Shown here in pieces: positions 17,951 through 27,351 of a stretch of 64,000 nucleotides of DNA. Source of the stretch: Aliiroseovarius sp. M344 (GTDB lineage Bacteria > Pseudomonadota > Alphaproteobacteria > Rhodobacterales > Rhodobacteraceae); assembly GCF_025140835.1 (NCBI RefSeq), contig NZ_CP081153.1, positions 2,728,001 to 2,792,000 on the forward strand. The letters run 5' to 3'. How positions within the stretch are numbered: the first letter of the stretch is position 1; every line of letters begins with the position of its first letter. The position numbers and the translations under genes are program-made. The notes beneath the pieces are model-generated. The model made no database searches, had not been told where the DNA came from, and saw nothing but the letters and a program-made list of their open reading frames with translations.

Positions 17951-19879
17951 TCAGAGTTCCATCTCGTAATGCGCAAAACCATCATCATCGGTGTCTTTTA
18001 CACACCGTATGGACAGCCACGGGTAATTTTGGCGCGCCATTTGCGCGGCGGGCGAGGATTTGAAACGGATACTCGCCCCCTCAACTTTGGCAAGTTGCCA
18101 AATCGGCTCGTCGCCAACCGCGATCACACCTGCTTGTTCCACATAGGCTTTCAAAACATCGCGAATGGCCAAAGGTGGCATCGCGATAATCTGATCCGTC
18201 GGGGCCGCAGGATACCCCCCGCCTCCGCAGGCGCGAAAATCACTGGTGGCCAGCAAAAAGGCGTCATCATCTGCCACCAACCGGCCATTGTGACGCAGGT
18301 CAACCACCCGCCCGCCACCCAATCCTGACGCGGCCAAAGTGGGCGCAAGCCGGGCGGGCTGGCTCAGATCAATCAGATAGGTCAGACCCAGCACCGATTC
18401 GAGCAGATAGCCCGGAGTGCAGGCCTCTTTGAGCGGCACTGCCCTTTGCCCCGACAATACCTGATTGAACAAGCTGGCTGATCGCTCAAGCCAGTCTTTC
18501 ATAAATGCGCCGGTCACGCGGATCAGTGTCTGTTCGTTTGGGAAAAGATAGAGGTCAGACAGGGACCGAAGGGTCATCTGGCCTGCCCGCACATCTGTGT
18601 AATATTTCGCCCCCGCAAGGCCCCCGGATTTGAACGGTGCGCTGGACGCCAGAACAGGAAGGTCCCCACCCAGAACCTCTGCCTGATACCGGCGGGCATG
18701 ATCCCTCATCGCTTCTTGCACAAGACGTGTCGCGCGATCAGCACCGACCAACGCAAAGTAGTTCTCCAAATCCTGCGCACAATGGGCGATCGGCGTCCGC
18801 ATGTGGGACAGCGTCCGCTGATGCAGTTGCTGAAACCATTTCGGAAAGTCACATGTTGCGCCTTCGCCATCGGGCTTCACGTTGGCACCCAAGCGCGCCG
18901 ACGCTTTCACTTTTCTGAGGGCAGCCCTGCCAGAGCAGACCTGCCAACCGGTGCCATCATGTTGCAGCGCCAGATCAATCACCCCTAGATGCGATCCCCA
19001 GAACCCCGGCACGACGGTCGGCACCCGGTTAAGGCTTTCGCACAACCCGTCTGGGCCAACCCCGGGCGAGGTTTGTTGTGGAAAAATCTGATGCGTATGG
19101 CCGCCGACGATCGCGTCTATTCCCGCAACGCGCGCCAGCGGCAGCAATGCGTTCTCCATCCCGGCCGTGTGGGTGGCATCGCCCAACCCTGAATGTGCCA
19201 GCGCAACGATGATATCTGCGCCACGTGCTTTCAAGTGAGGCACAAAGGCCTGCGCGGTTTCAACGATATCCCGCGTTTCAGGGGCAGTGCCCGAGTTGTG
19301 ACCCAGCTTCAGCGAACCGGGCGGAAGAAATCCGATCACACCAATGCGGATGTTTCTTGGAAGACCGTCTGCGTCGACAATCTGACGATTGAGCATCGCA
19401 TAGGGTGGAACCAGCGTTGTGTCCTGCGTCGCCGCCGCCGCCCGCTTCAGGATCGTATTGGCAGACACGATCGGAAACCCGGCTTGCTCGATCGCATCAA
19501 AAAGCACCCCGATCCCGCGGTCAAAGTCATGGTTGCCAAGCGTGCCCGCGTCATAGCCCAGAAAATCCATCGCCGCGATCATGGGATGCACTTTGGGTGC
19601 ACCTTCGCCGCCTGCAGCGCGATATTGTTCGACCACCAGATCGCCCATGGCAGTGCCGTGCAGAAAATCACCGTTGTCCAGAAGGATCGTGTTGGGTTCT
19701 TCGGCTCGCGCGGCCTCGATCAGTTGGGCGGTGTTGGTCAGACCCCAACCATCAACCGGACGGTCCGAGAGATAGTCATAGGGTAGAATGTGCATGTGCA
19801 GATCGGTTGTGGCCAAGATACGCAATTTCGCTTGCGTCACGCAGTCGGGGCCGCTGCGTCGCTCCAATTGCTGTAACAC
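17951..19879 (-). CDS. CpdB-like 2',3'-cyclic-nucleotide phosphodiesterase/3'-nucleotidase
   Basis: A 642-residue calcineurin-type phosphoesterase with a C-terminal 5'-nucleotidase domain. Metal-binding motifs are ATTDLHMHI (about 24-32), DNGDFLHG, GNHDFDRG, and GGHTH around residue 268. The C-terminal domain has the substrate-stacking region and 'LVADDDAFLLATSDFRACGGGGYP'. E. coli CpdB is periplasmic, but here the N-terminus is MLQQLERRSG-type, polar, with no signal peptide. AGGAG lies 8 bases before the GTG at 19879; a TTG one codon earlier is also possible. Confidence 0.82.
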   Translation of the reverse strand: MLQQLERRSGPDCVTQAKLRILATTDLHMHILPYDYLSDRPVDGWGLTNTAQLIEAARAEEPNTILLDNGDFLHGTAMGDLVVEQYRAAGGEGAPKVHPMIAAMDFLGYDAGTLGNHDFDRGIGVLFDAIEQAGFPIVSANTILKRAAAATQDTTLVPPYAMLNRQIVDADGLPRNIRIGVIGFLPPGSLKLGHNSGTAPETRDIVETAQAFVPHLKARGADIIVALAHSGLGDATHTAGMENALLPLARVAGIDAIVGGHTHQIFPQQTSPGVGPDGLCESLNRVPTVVPGFWGSHLGVIDLALQHDGTGWQVCSGRAALRKVKASARLGANVKPDGEGATCDFPKWFQQLHQRTLSHMRTPIAHCAQDLENYFALVGADRATRLVQEAMRDHARRYQAEVLGGDLPVLASSAPFKSGGLAGAKYYTDVRAGQMTLRSLSDLYLFPNEQTLIRVTGAFMKDWLERSASLFNQVLSGQRAVPLKEACTPGYLLESVLGLTYLIDLSQPARLAPTLAASGLGGGRVVDLRHNGRLVADDDAFLLATSDFRACGGGGYPAAPTDQIIAMPPLAIRDVLKAYVEQAGVIAVGDEPIWQLAKVEGASIRFKSSPAAQMARQNYPWLSIRCVKDTDDDGFAHYEMEL

Positions 19880-20069
19880 CAAAGAGACTCCTGCATTCCG
19901 GGCAAATGGTTTTCAAGCCCTCGCGGCTTATTGAAAAACATTCAGAAGTAATTTTAAAGACTTGATATGCAACTTTAGCGTGTTTTTCTGACTTGTTGTA
20001 AATCCGGGTGGCAATCACCGAACATCCTGTTAGCGTTCGCCGCGAGTTTCAGCGACAGATGAGGGCAGC

Positions 20070-21035
20070 ATGAAAATCGCCGAGCAAGTTACATTCGGTG
20101 CGGGGCTATTGGATCGCGCTGCCGAATGGCGAGGCGATGCGGATCGCCTGACCCACCTTGCTGAAACAGCCCGTATTTTGCCGATGTGGCGCGGCAAGCC
20201 ACTGATCAATCGGGGTACCGAGCAGCAGATTGATCTGGCCTATCTGCCCCTGAGCCACGCCGAGCTTGCGATCCGTAAGGATCGGCTGGTGTTTCTGGGC
20301 CGTGATGATGTTGGTCCGCTCTTCGCTGCCGACGTTTCTGACTGGCAACCCGAGGGCGACATGCCCGACCCGAACGCGTTTCTGGATCAAACATGGCAAC
20401 ACTTTCCCGACACGCCGGACAGCCACGGGTTTGCCGAGCTGCGTGGCACCATGGCCCAGCTTACCCCGTTGCAGGCCGAAGTGGCCGCCACGTCGCGCAG
20501 CATACTGGAATGGCATCGCATCCACGGGTTCTGCGCCAATTGCGGCGAAAAAAGCATCTCGGCGCAAGCCGGTTGGCAACGCAACTGTCCGGCCTGTCAT
20601 CGGTCCCATTTTCCGCGCACTGACCCGGTGGTCATCATGCTGATCACACATGGCAATGCGGTGTTGGTTGGGCGCGGCGCACAATGGCCCGAAGGTATGT
20701 TCTCACTTCTGGCGGGATTTCTGGAGCCCGGCGAAACCATCGAGGCTGCAACCCGCCGCGAGGTCTTCGAAGAAAGTGGTGTGCGTGTCGGTCAGGTTGA
20801 CTATCTGTCGTCCCAGCCTTGGCCCTATCCATCATCTTTGATGATTGGAACCCACGGGGTCGCCACCACAACCGAGATCACAATCGACCCCAACGAGCTG
20901 GAGCAGGCGATGTGGGTCACGCGCGAAGACATGTTAGATGTGTTTGCAGGCCGAAACCCGGATATATCGCCAGCCAGAAAAGGGTCTATCGCGCAGTTCC
21001 TGATTTCAAACTGGCTTGCGGATCGGCTTGATTAA
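20070..21035 (+). CDS. nudC: NAD(H) pyrophosphatase/RNA de-capping Nudix hydrolase NudC
   Basis: A 321-residue Nudix enzyme that cleaves NADH to NMNH and AMP and can remove NAD caps from RNA. A zinc ribbon with Cys154, Cys157, Cys172 and Cys175 precedes the Nudix box GX5EX7REUXEEXGU at about residues 216-238 (GFLEPGETIEAATRREVFEE). It is followed by the diagnostic SQPWPYPSSLM motif that separates NudC from other Nudix proteins. It is divergent from the CpdB-like gene across a 190-base AT-rich gap. Confidence 0.95.
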   Translation: MKIAEQVTFGAGLLDRAAEWRGDADRLTHLAETARILPMWRGKPLINRGTEQQIDLAYLPLSHAELAIRKDRLVFLGRDDVGPLFAADVSDWQPEGDMPDPNAFLDQTWQHFPDTPDSHGFAELRGTMAQLTPLQAEVAATSRSILEWHRIHGFCANCGEKSISAQAGWQRNCPACHRSHFPRTDPVVIMLITHGNAVLVGRGAQWPEGMFSLLAGFLEPGETIEAATRREVFEESGVRVGQVDYLSSQPWPYPSSLMIGTHGVATTTEITIDPNELEQAMWVTREDMLDVFAGRNPDISPARKGSIAQFLISNWLADRLD

Positions 21036-21080
21036 GACCACAAACAAGCAACCACCCGACAGAAGTCAAAGAGACCGAGT

Positions 21081-21560
21081 ATGAAATTCAAGACGCGCGA
21101 AGACATCGAAGCCACATTGGAACAGGTGTTTGAAGCTGTGTCAGATTTCGACGGCATGGAACGGGCTGCGCTGCGCCGCGGGGCGGAAGTCACGCGCACC
21201 GATACTCTGACTGTGCCGGGTCAGGGTATGACGTGGCATGCCTCTTTCCCGTTTCGCAACCGGACCCGCGTTGCCGATATGATGTTGAAAACCTATGACG
21301 CACCGCATCAGCTTGAACTTTTTTCGAAAGTGTCCGGGATCGAGGCCACGGTGGAAGTCGAACTTCTGTCGCTCTCGCGCAATCGCACACGGATGAGCCT
21401 GAGCGTCGACATGCGGCCGAAATCGATCCCGGCGCGGCTTCTCATACAGTCAATGAAATTGGCCCGCGCTTCATTGGTGAAGCGGTTTCGCAAACGGGTC
21501 GCGGATTATGCGCAATCTATCGAAAACCGCTATCGTCCGACGACCAACCCGATTCGCTAA
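21081..21560 (+). CDS. SRPBCC-family protein
   Basis: A 159-residue soluble protein with the START-like helix-grip pattern: 'MKFKTREDIEATLEQVFEAVSDFDGMERAALRRGAEV' at the N-terminus and a long amphipathic C-terminal helix rich in Arg and Lys. Such proteins bind hydrophobic ligands; the ligand is unknown. It follows nudC by 45 bases and is convergent with pheA, whose stop codon begins at the next base. Confidence 0.75.
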   Translation: MKFKTREDIEATLEQVFEAVSDFDGMERAALRRGAEVTRTDTLTVPGQGMTWHASFPFRNRTRVADMMLKTYDAPHQLELFSKVSGIEATVEVELLSLSRNRTRMSLSVDMRPKSIPARLLIQSMKLARASLVKRFRKRVADYAQSIENRYRPTTNPIR

Positions 21561-22394
21561 TCAGTCACGCGCCGGGTCACGCGGATAGACACCAAGGATT
21601 TCTAGCGTCGACGTGAAATAATCCAGCTCTTCCAAGGCCAATTGCACGGCGCGGTCATCAGGATGACCCTCGATATCGGCATAGAATCGCGTGGCGGTGA
21701 ACGAACCGTCCACCATATAGCTTTCCAGCTTGGTCATGTTCACGCCGTTGGTCGCAAAGCCGCCCATCGCCTTGTAAAGCGCGGCGGGGATGTTGCGCAC
21801 TTCGAAAACAAAGGTTGTCATCATGCCATGGTCGCCACGTCTGCTGTGGTTGGGCTCGCGCCCCATGATCACAAAGCGGGTCGTGTTGTGGCCGTGATCT
21901 TCGACATCTTCGGCCAACACATCCAGCCCGTAAATCTGCCCGGCCAGCGAAGATGCCAACACGCCCTCGCCCGCTGTTTTTGCCTGCGCCAGTTGCCCGG
22001 CCGCGCCGGCGCTGTCAGCGGCCGCAATCCCACGAATACCGTGGCTTTTCAGAAACGTGGCAGATTGCGGAAGCAACACCATATGAGCGCGCACGGTCTT
22101 GATATCATCAACTTTCGTGCCCGGAAGCCCCAGCAAGCTGATGCGCACGCGCACGAAAGCCTCGTCTTGGATATGCAGTCCACTTTCAGGTAGCAGACGA
22201 TGAATATCTGCAACCCGGCCATAGGTTGTGTTCTCGATGGGCAGCATTGCTTGATCCGCAGCACCGCTGCGCACCGCCGCGATCACCTCTTCAAAGGACT
22301 CGCAAGGCATCGGATCAAGGCCGGGACGGGCCGCAATGCAGGCCTCGTGCGAATAGGCGCCAGGCTCTCCCTGAAAGGCGATACGGCTCGTCAT
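21561..22394 (-). CDS. pheA: Prephenate dehydratase
   Basis: A 277-residue stand-alone prephenate dehydratase with an ACT regulatory domain; it makes phenylpyruvate on the way to phenylalanine. 'FQGEPGAYSHEA' opens the catalytic domain, the catalytic Thr is in NTTRFVIMGRE (about 165-175), and the ACT domain carries AALYKAMGGFATNGVNMTKLE. No chorismate mutase domain is attached, as usual for Alphaproteobacteria. It is divergent from the cytochrome c gene. Confidence 0.95.
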   Translation of the reverse strand: MTSRIAFQGEPGAYSHEACIAARPGLDPMPCESFEEVIAAVRSGAADQAMLPIENTTYGRVADIHRLLPESGLHIQDEAFVRVRISLLGLPGTKVDDIKTVRAHMVLLPQSATFLKSHGIRGIAAADSAGAAGQLAQAKTAGEGVLASSLAGQIYGLDVLAEDVEDHGHNTTRFVIMGREPNHSRRGDHGMMTTFVFEVRNIPAALYKAMGGFATNGVNMTKLESYMVDGSFTATRFYADIEGHPDDRAVQLALEELDYFTSTLEILGVYPRDPARD

Positions 22395-22513
22395 TTCGCG
22401 GTCCCCTGTTGCCGGTTAGCGTTAAAGTCCAACTTGTCGCGCCTCATATCGCTTGAAACATGGCAATGGAAGCGGCTAGAAGGCTTTTGACTTTGGATGA
22501 GACGGAACGCGAC

Positions 22514-23044
22514 ATGTTCGACACAATGACAATGACGAAAGCCGGGGCTGCTGTAATCGGCGCTCTCCTGTTCTTCCTGCTGGGCTCTTGGGCAGCAGAC
22601 AGCCTGTATTCGACCGCGGCCGGTGGCCACGGCGATGAAGGTCACGCCGAGACAGGCTACATGATCGCCACCGCCTCTGGCGAAGGCGAAGCAGCTGCAG
22701 AAGAAGAGGCCGTGCCCTTTGCCGACCTGCTGGCGGCTGCCGATCCGGCCAAAGGCGAAAAGGTCTATGGTAAGTGCAAAGCCTGCCACAAGCTGGAAGA
22801 CGGCGCGAACGGCACCGGTCCGCACCTGTATGGTTTGGTCGGGCGCCCGATCGCTGGCGTCGCTGGCTACAGCTATTCAGACGTCATTGCAGCCCTTGGT
22901 GGAAACTGGGGCCCGGATGAACTGAACGAATGGCTTGCCAACCCGAAGGCGTTTGCACCGGGCAACAAGATGACCTTCGCGGGATTGAAGAAAGATACGG
23001 ATCGCGCCGACCTGATTGCCTATCTACAGACAATTGGCGGCTAA
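22514..23044 (+). CDS. cycM: Membrane-anchored class I cytochrome c (CycM/c552-type)
   Basis: A 176-residue electron carrier. Residues 10-28 form an uncleaved membrane anchor, followed by a flexible Ala/Glu/Gly-rich linker (about 38-72) and a globular cytochrome c domain with the CKACH heme site at about residues 87-91 and a distal Met in GNKMTFAG. This layout matches Rhodobacter cytochrome cy and Paracoccus c552, which link complex III to cytochrome oxidases. ATG 22514 is favoured because it directly precedes the anchor; 18 upstream codons are open. Confidence 0.88.
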   Translation: MFDTMTMTKAGAAVIGALLFFLLGSWAADSLYSTAAGGHGDEGHAETGYMIATASGEGEAAAEEEAVPFADLLAAADPAKGEKVYGKCKACHKLEDGANGTGPHLYGLVGRPIAGVAGYSYSDVIAALGGNWGPDELNEWLANPKAFAPGNKMTFAGLKKDTDRADLIAYLQTIGG

Positions 23045-23067
23045 GCGCTGATACATTTGCTTTTTAG

Positions 23068-23095
23068 GGCCGTCCCGACACCGGGGCGGCCTTTT
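23068..23095 (+). terminator. Rho-independent terminator of cycM
   Basis: GGCCGTCCCG and CGGGGCGGCC form a 10-bp stem (one G-U pair) around a short loop and are followed by TTTTCTTTG. It lies 23 bases after the cycM stop. Confidence 0.88.
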
Positions 23096-23222
23096 CTTTG
23101 CGATATCGCCACTGTTTGCCCCGTATCGCGCACCGATCACCAAATCGCGCCTTGCAGTTTATCGGGCCGCACCATTAGCTTGTCTGAAACGCGAATATGA
23201 TGATCCGCCGAAGGGAAGCCAG

Positions 23223-25115
23223 ATGAAGCCTGTCCACTCACGCGCCAAAATCCAAACATCAGATACCCGCTTGCCAATGTTCTGGGGCATGTTGGCGGGG
23301 CTTGTCTTGGCAATAACCCCCATGTTGGCTCGTGCCGAAACGACGATCACGTCACATGCTTACTCGTATTTCGGCACGCCGAAATACGATGCGGATTTCG
23401 CCCATCTGGGCTTTGTGAACCCGGACGCACCAAAGGGCGGCGAGATCATAATCTCTTCTGAAAGTGGCACTTTTGACAGCTTCAATCCCTATGCGCGCAA
23501 AGGCGTGGCCGGGGCATTGGCATCGATCAATATTGAACGGCTGATGACTGGCATCGCGGATGAAATCGGAACGTCCTATGGGCTTGTGGCGGAGAGCCTT
23601 GAATACCCGGAAGATCAAAGCTGGGTGATCTTCACCCTGCGTCCCGAAGCAAAGTTTGCCGATGGCAGCCCGGTGACCGCCGAAGACGTGGTGTTCACCC
23701 ACAATCTGTTCATGGAACAGGGCCTGATCAGTTATCGCGAAGGCGTCAGCCGGATCATCGCTGAAGTCGAAGCACTGGACCCGGCCCGCGTCAAGTTCAC
23801 CTTCCAGCCAGATGCCCCGATCCGCGAACGCATTGGCCAAGCCTCGGCGACGCCTGTCATGTCGAAAGCGTGGTTCGAGGAAACCGGCGCACGGTTGGAT
23901 GAAAGCCGTCTGGAACAATCGATGGGCACCGGCCCCTATATGCTGGACAGTTACAAGATCAACCAGCGCATCGTATACAAGCGCAACCCGGATTACTGGG
24001 GCAAAGATCTTCCCATCAACAAGGGACGCTGGAACTTCGACACGATCCGCATCGAATACTTTGCCGACAGCAGCGCGGCTTTCGAAGGGTTTTCATCCGG
24101 CAGCTATACATTCCGCCTTGAAAACAGCTCGAAGGAATGGGCCACGTCTTATGACTTCCCAGAGGTTAAGAACGGACAGGTTATCAAGGCAGAGCTGGAC
24201 GATGGCACCCAAGCGTCGGGCCAGGGTTTCGTCTTCAACCTGCGCCGCGAGAAGTTCCAAGACATCCGCGTGCGCGAAGCCATTGGCCTGATGTTCAACT
24301 TCGAATGGTCGAACGAAGCGCTGTTTTATGGCCTTTATGAGCGTGTAAACAGCTTTGCCGAAAACTCGCATCTCGAAGCCACCGGCATGCCATCGCCCGA
24401 AGAACTGGCTCTGCTGGAACCGCTGGGTGACAAACTGCCCGATGGCACTTTGGGAGAGGCGATCATGGCGCCCACCTCAGGTGACAAGCAGTTTGATCGA
24501 AAAAATGCGCGCAAAGCCTCGGCCCTGCTTGAAGAAGCAGGTTGGATCGTCGGCGACGACGGGATGCGGCGCAATGCCGAAGGTAAAATGCTGAAGGTCG
24601 AGTTTCTGACCTTTTCGCCAACATTTGATCGCGTCATCACACCCTATGTCGAAAACCTGCAAAAAATTGGCGTCGATGCGGTTCTGAACCGGGTCGACAC
24701 CTCGCAGTTTGTCGACCGTCGATATGCGTTCGATTATGATATTATTACGGATCACCTGGCATTTGGTTACGAACCGGGCAGCAATCTGGAACAGGCTTTT
24801 GGCTCGAAAGAAGCCGCCGTTTCGGTCTTCAACTCGCCCGGTGTCGCGGATCCCGCCGTAGACGTCCTGATCGACATCATCCGAAATGCAGACACTGAAG
24901 AAGATCTGGTGACCGCCGCTAAAGCGCTGGACAGGGTCATGCGGGCGCTAAAAGTCTCGGTCCCACAATGGTACAAGAACAAGCACACGGTCGCCTATTA
25001 CGATCAGTTTGAACACCCCGACCCCCTGCCCCCCTATGATCTGGGCTATCTGGACTTTTGGTGGTTTAACGCCGAAAAAGCAGAAAAACTGAAGGCAGAC
25101 GGCGTGCTGCGCTAA
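23223..25115 (+). CDS. yejA: ABC transporter substrate-binding protein, YejA type
   Basis: A 630-residue periplasmic family 5 solute-binding protein. A signal sequence ending ...LARA-ET precedes 'YFGTPKYDADFAHLGFVNPDAPKGG', the typical YejA start, then the binding-protein body with 'WVIFTLRPEAKFADGSPVTAEDV'. YejA-type proteins bind oligopeptides or peptide-like compounds such as microcin C. A GAAGGGA site precedes the ATG. It is first in the yejABEF operon; a cluster of membrane and ATPase genes follows at short spacing. Confidence 0.92.
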   Translation: MKPVHSRAKIQTSDTRLPMFWGMLAGLVLAITPMLARAETTITSHAYSYFGTPKYDADFAHLGFVNPDAPKGGEIIISSESGTFDSFNPYARKGVAGALASINIERLMTGIADEIGTSYGLVAESLEYPEDQSWVIFTLRPEAKFADGSPVTAEDVVFTHNLFMEQGLISYREGVSRIIAEVEALDPARVKFTFQPDAPIRERIGQASATPVMSKAWFEETGARLDESRLEQSMGTGPYMLDSYKINQRIVYKRNPDYWGKDLPINKGRWNFDTIRIEYFADSSAAFEGFSSGSYTFRLENSSKEWATSYDFPEVKNGQVIKAELDDGTQASGQGFVFNLRREKFQDIRVREAIGLMFNFEWSNEALFYGLYERVNSFAENSHLEATGMPSPEELALLEPLGDKLPDGTLGEAIMAPTSGDKQFDRKNARKASALLEEAGWIVGDDGMRRNAEGKMLKVEFLTFSPTFDRVITPYVENLQKIGVDAVLNRVDTSQFVDRRYAFDYDIITDHLAFGYEPGSNLEQAFGSKEAAVSVFNSPGVADPAVDVLIDIIRNADTEEDLVTAAKALDRVMRALKVSVPQWYKNKHTVAYYDQFEHPDPLPPYDLGYLDFWWFNAEKAEKLKADGVLR

Positions 25116-25159
25116 GCCGCGACAGCCCCGGTAGGCACGAGTAAGAGAGCGAGACCCAA

Positions 25160-26242
25160 ATGGGCGCATATATTCTGCGCAGGCTTCTTCTGATCATCCC
25201 GACATTGCTGGGGATCATGGTGATAAACTTCACCCTGACCCAGTTTGTGCCCGGTGGTCCGATTGAACAGATCATTGCCCAGATGGAGGGCGAAGGCGAC
25301 GTGTTTGCCACCATCGCCGGCGGTGGCGCAGATGCAGGCGCGGGAGGCGGCGGTGATGAACGCTATCTTGGTGCGCGCGGTCTGCCGCCCGAATTCATTG
25401 CAGAATTGGAAAAGGAATTTGGCTTCGACAAACCGCCGGTCGAACGGTTTCTGAATATGCTGTGGAACTATATTCGGTTCGATTTCGGTGAAAGCTATTT
25501 CAGGTCCATCGGTGTGTTTGAACTGGTGGCAGAGAAGCTGCCCGTGTCGATCACGCTGGGCCTGTGGTCCACTGTCATCGCCTATATCATCTCGATCCCG
25601 TTGGGCGTGCGCAAAGCCGTGCGCGATGGCTCACGCTTCGACACCTGGACCTCGGGTGTAATCATCGTGGCTTATGCGATCCCCGGCTTTCTGTTCGCAA
25701 TCCTGTTGCTGGTTGTCTTTGCGGGCGGGTCCTACCTGCAATGGTTCCCGCTGCGCGGACTGACGTCGGACAACTGGAGCGAGTTGAGCCTTTGGGGCAA
25801 GATCATCGACTATTTCTGGCACATCACCTTGCCTGTGCTGGCATCCACCATCGCCAGTTTCGCAACCCTTACGCTTCTGACCAAGAACAGCTTTCTGGAT
25901 GAGATCAAGAAGCAATATGTTGTCACGGCCCGCGCCAAGGGTCTGGCCGAGCATCGGGTGCTTTATGGCCACGTCTTCCGCAACGCGATGCTGATCGTGA
26001 TAGCTGGCTTCCCGGCTGTATTCCTTGGTGTCTTTTTCGGCGGCTCGGTGATCATCGAAACGCTGTTCTCGCTGGATGGTCTGGGCCGGTTGGGGTTCGA
26101 GGCCGCGTTGCAACGCGATTACCCCGTCATTTTCGGCACGCTGTTCGTCTTTGGGCTGATCGGCCTGCTGATCGGCATCTTGTCTGACCTTATGTATGTC
26201 TTTGTCGATCCCCGGATCGACTTTGAAGGGCGCGAGGTCTGA
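25160..26242 (+). CDS. yejB: ABC transporter permease, YejB type
   Basis: A 360-residue inner-membrane permease of the oligopeptide type. The N-terminus has the '[21 protein letters not shown]' first helix followed by a large periplasmic loop containing a Gly/Ala-rich stretch (about residues 55-72) characteristic of YejB. The EAA loop reads '[23 protein letters not shown]' near residue 255. It forms the channel with YejE. The gene starts 44 bases after yejA and ends 2 bases before yejE. Confidence 0.92.
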   Translation: MGAYILRRLLLIIPTLLGIMVINFTLTQFVPGGPIEQIIAQMEGEGDVFATIAGGGADAGAGGGGDERYLGARGLPPEFIAELEKEFGFDKPPVERFLNMLWNYIRFDFGESYFRSIGVFELVAEKLPVSITLGLWSTVIAYIISIPLGVRKAVRDGSRFDTWTSGVIIVAYAIPGFLFAILLLVVFAGGSYLQWFPLRGLTSDNWSELSLWGKIIDYFWHITLPVLASTIASFATLTLLTKNSFLDEIKKQYVVTARAKGLAEHRVLYGHVFRNAMLIVIAGFPAVFLGVFFGGSVIIETLFSLDGLGRLGFEAALQRDYPVIFGTLFVFGLIGLLIGILSDLMYVFVDPRIDFEGREV

Positions 26243-26244
26243 TC

Positions 26245-27351
26245 ATGACGTTGTCGCCTCTGAACCAGCGCCGCTGGCGCAACTTCCGCAGAAATGGCCG
26301 CGCCTTCTGGTCGCTGATCCTGTTCTGTATCCTGTTCGGCTTGTCGCTGCTGGCTGAGTTCATCGCCAACGACAAACCCATTCTGGTCAGCTATCAGGGC
26401 GAGCTTTATGCCCCGATCTTCAAGTTCTACCCTGAAACGGCATTTGGCGGGGATTTCAAAACCGAGGCCAATTATGACGATATCGAAGTGCGATGTCTGA
26501 TCCGGTCGGGCGGGCTTGAAGCCTGCTGGGACGACCCGGAAGACACTATTACTCAATCCAAAACCGGATCTGTCGATGGGGAACAGATTGAAAAAGGCTG
26601 GCTGCTTTGGCCGCCGATTCCATACAGTTTCACCACGATCGTTGATACCGGCGGCGCGGTGCCATCGGCACCCACCAGTCAGAACATATTGGGCACCGAC
26701 GACACCTCGCGCGATGTGGCGGCGCGGGTGATCTATGGCTTTCGGCTGTCGGTATTTTTCACGATCATCGTAACTGTTCTCACATCGATTATCGGCATCG
26801 CAGCCGGCGCGATCCAAGGCTATTTTGGCGGTTGGGTGGACCTTGTGTTCCAACGCATTCTGGAAATCTGGAGCTCGACCCCATCGCTGTACGTGATCAT
26901 CATCCTGTTCGCGATCTTGGGGCGAAGTTTCTGGTTGCTGGTCTTCGTGACCGTACTGTTTGGTTGGCCCGCCTTGGTGGGCGTGGTGCGTGCCGAATTC
27001 CTGCGCGCGCGGAACTTTGAATATGTCCGCGCCGCGCGCGCGCTTGGCGTGTCGAACCGGGTCATCATGTTCCGCCACGTGTTGCCCAACGCCATGGTTG
27101 CCACGCTGACCATGCTGCCATTCATCATCACCGGCACGATCTCAACCCTTGCGACGTTGGATTTCCTTGGTTTCGGCTTGCCTTCCTCTGCGCCGTCACT
27201 GGGCGAGTTGACCCGTCAGGCCAAGGCCAACCTACAAGCGCCGTGGCTGGGCTTTACGGCCTTCCTGACCTTCTCGATCCTTCTGTCGCTGCTCGTCTTC
27301 ATCTTCGAGGGCGTACGAGACGCTTTTGACCCGCGAAAGACCTTCCAATGA
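26245..27351 (+). CDS. yejE: ABC transporter permease, YejE type
   Basis: A 368-residue permease that pairs with YejB. The first membrane segment (about 24-42) begins after 'NQRRWRNFRRNGRAFWSLI'. A long periplasmic insert runs to about residue 165, as in YejE, and the EAA loop is 'YVRAARALGVSNRVIMFRHVLPNA'. GAGGT lies 6 bases ahead of the ATG within the end of yejB. The stop overlaps the yejF start as ATGA, so translation is coupled. Confidence 0.92.
   Translation: MTLSPLNQRRWRNFRRNGRAFWSLILFCILFGLSLLAEFIANDKPILVSYQGELYAPIFKFYPETAFGGDFKTEANYDDIEVRCLIRSGGLEACWDDPEDTITQSKTGSVDGEQIEKGWLLWPPIPYSFTTIVDTGGAVPSAPTSQNILGTDDTSRDVAARVIYGFRLSVFFTIIVTVLTSIIGIAAGAIQGYFGGWVDLVFQRILEIWSSTPSLYVIIILFAILGRSFWLLVFVTVLFGWPALVGVVRAEFLRARNFEYVRAARALGVSNRVIMFRHVLPNAMVATLTMLPFIITGTISTLATLDFLGFGLPSSAPSLGELTRQAKANLQAPWLGFTAFLTFSILLSLLVFIFEGVRDAFDPRKTFQ

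Noticed and set aside
17698..17988. Open frame of 96 codons on the minus strand over the SRP RNA
   Set aside because: It covers the SRP RNA and its hairpin, has no family resemblance, and the conserved RNA structure explains the sequence.
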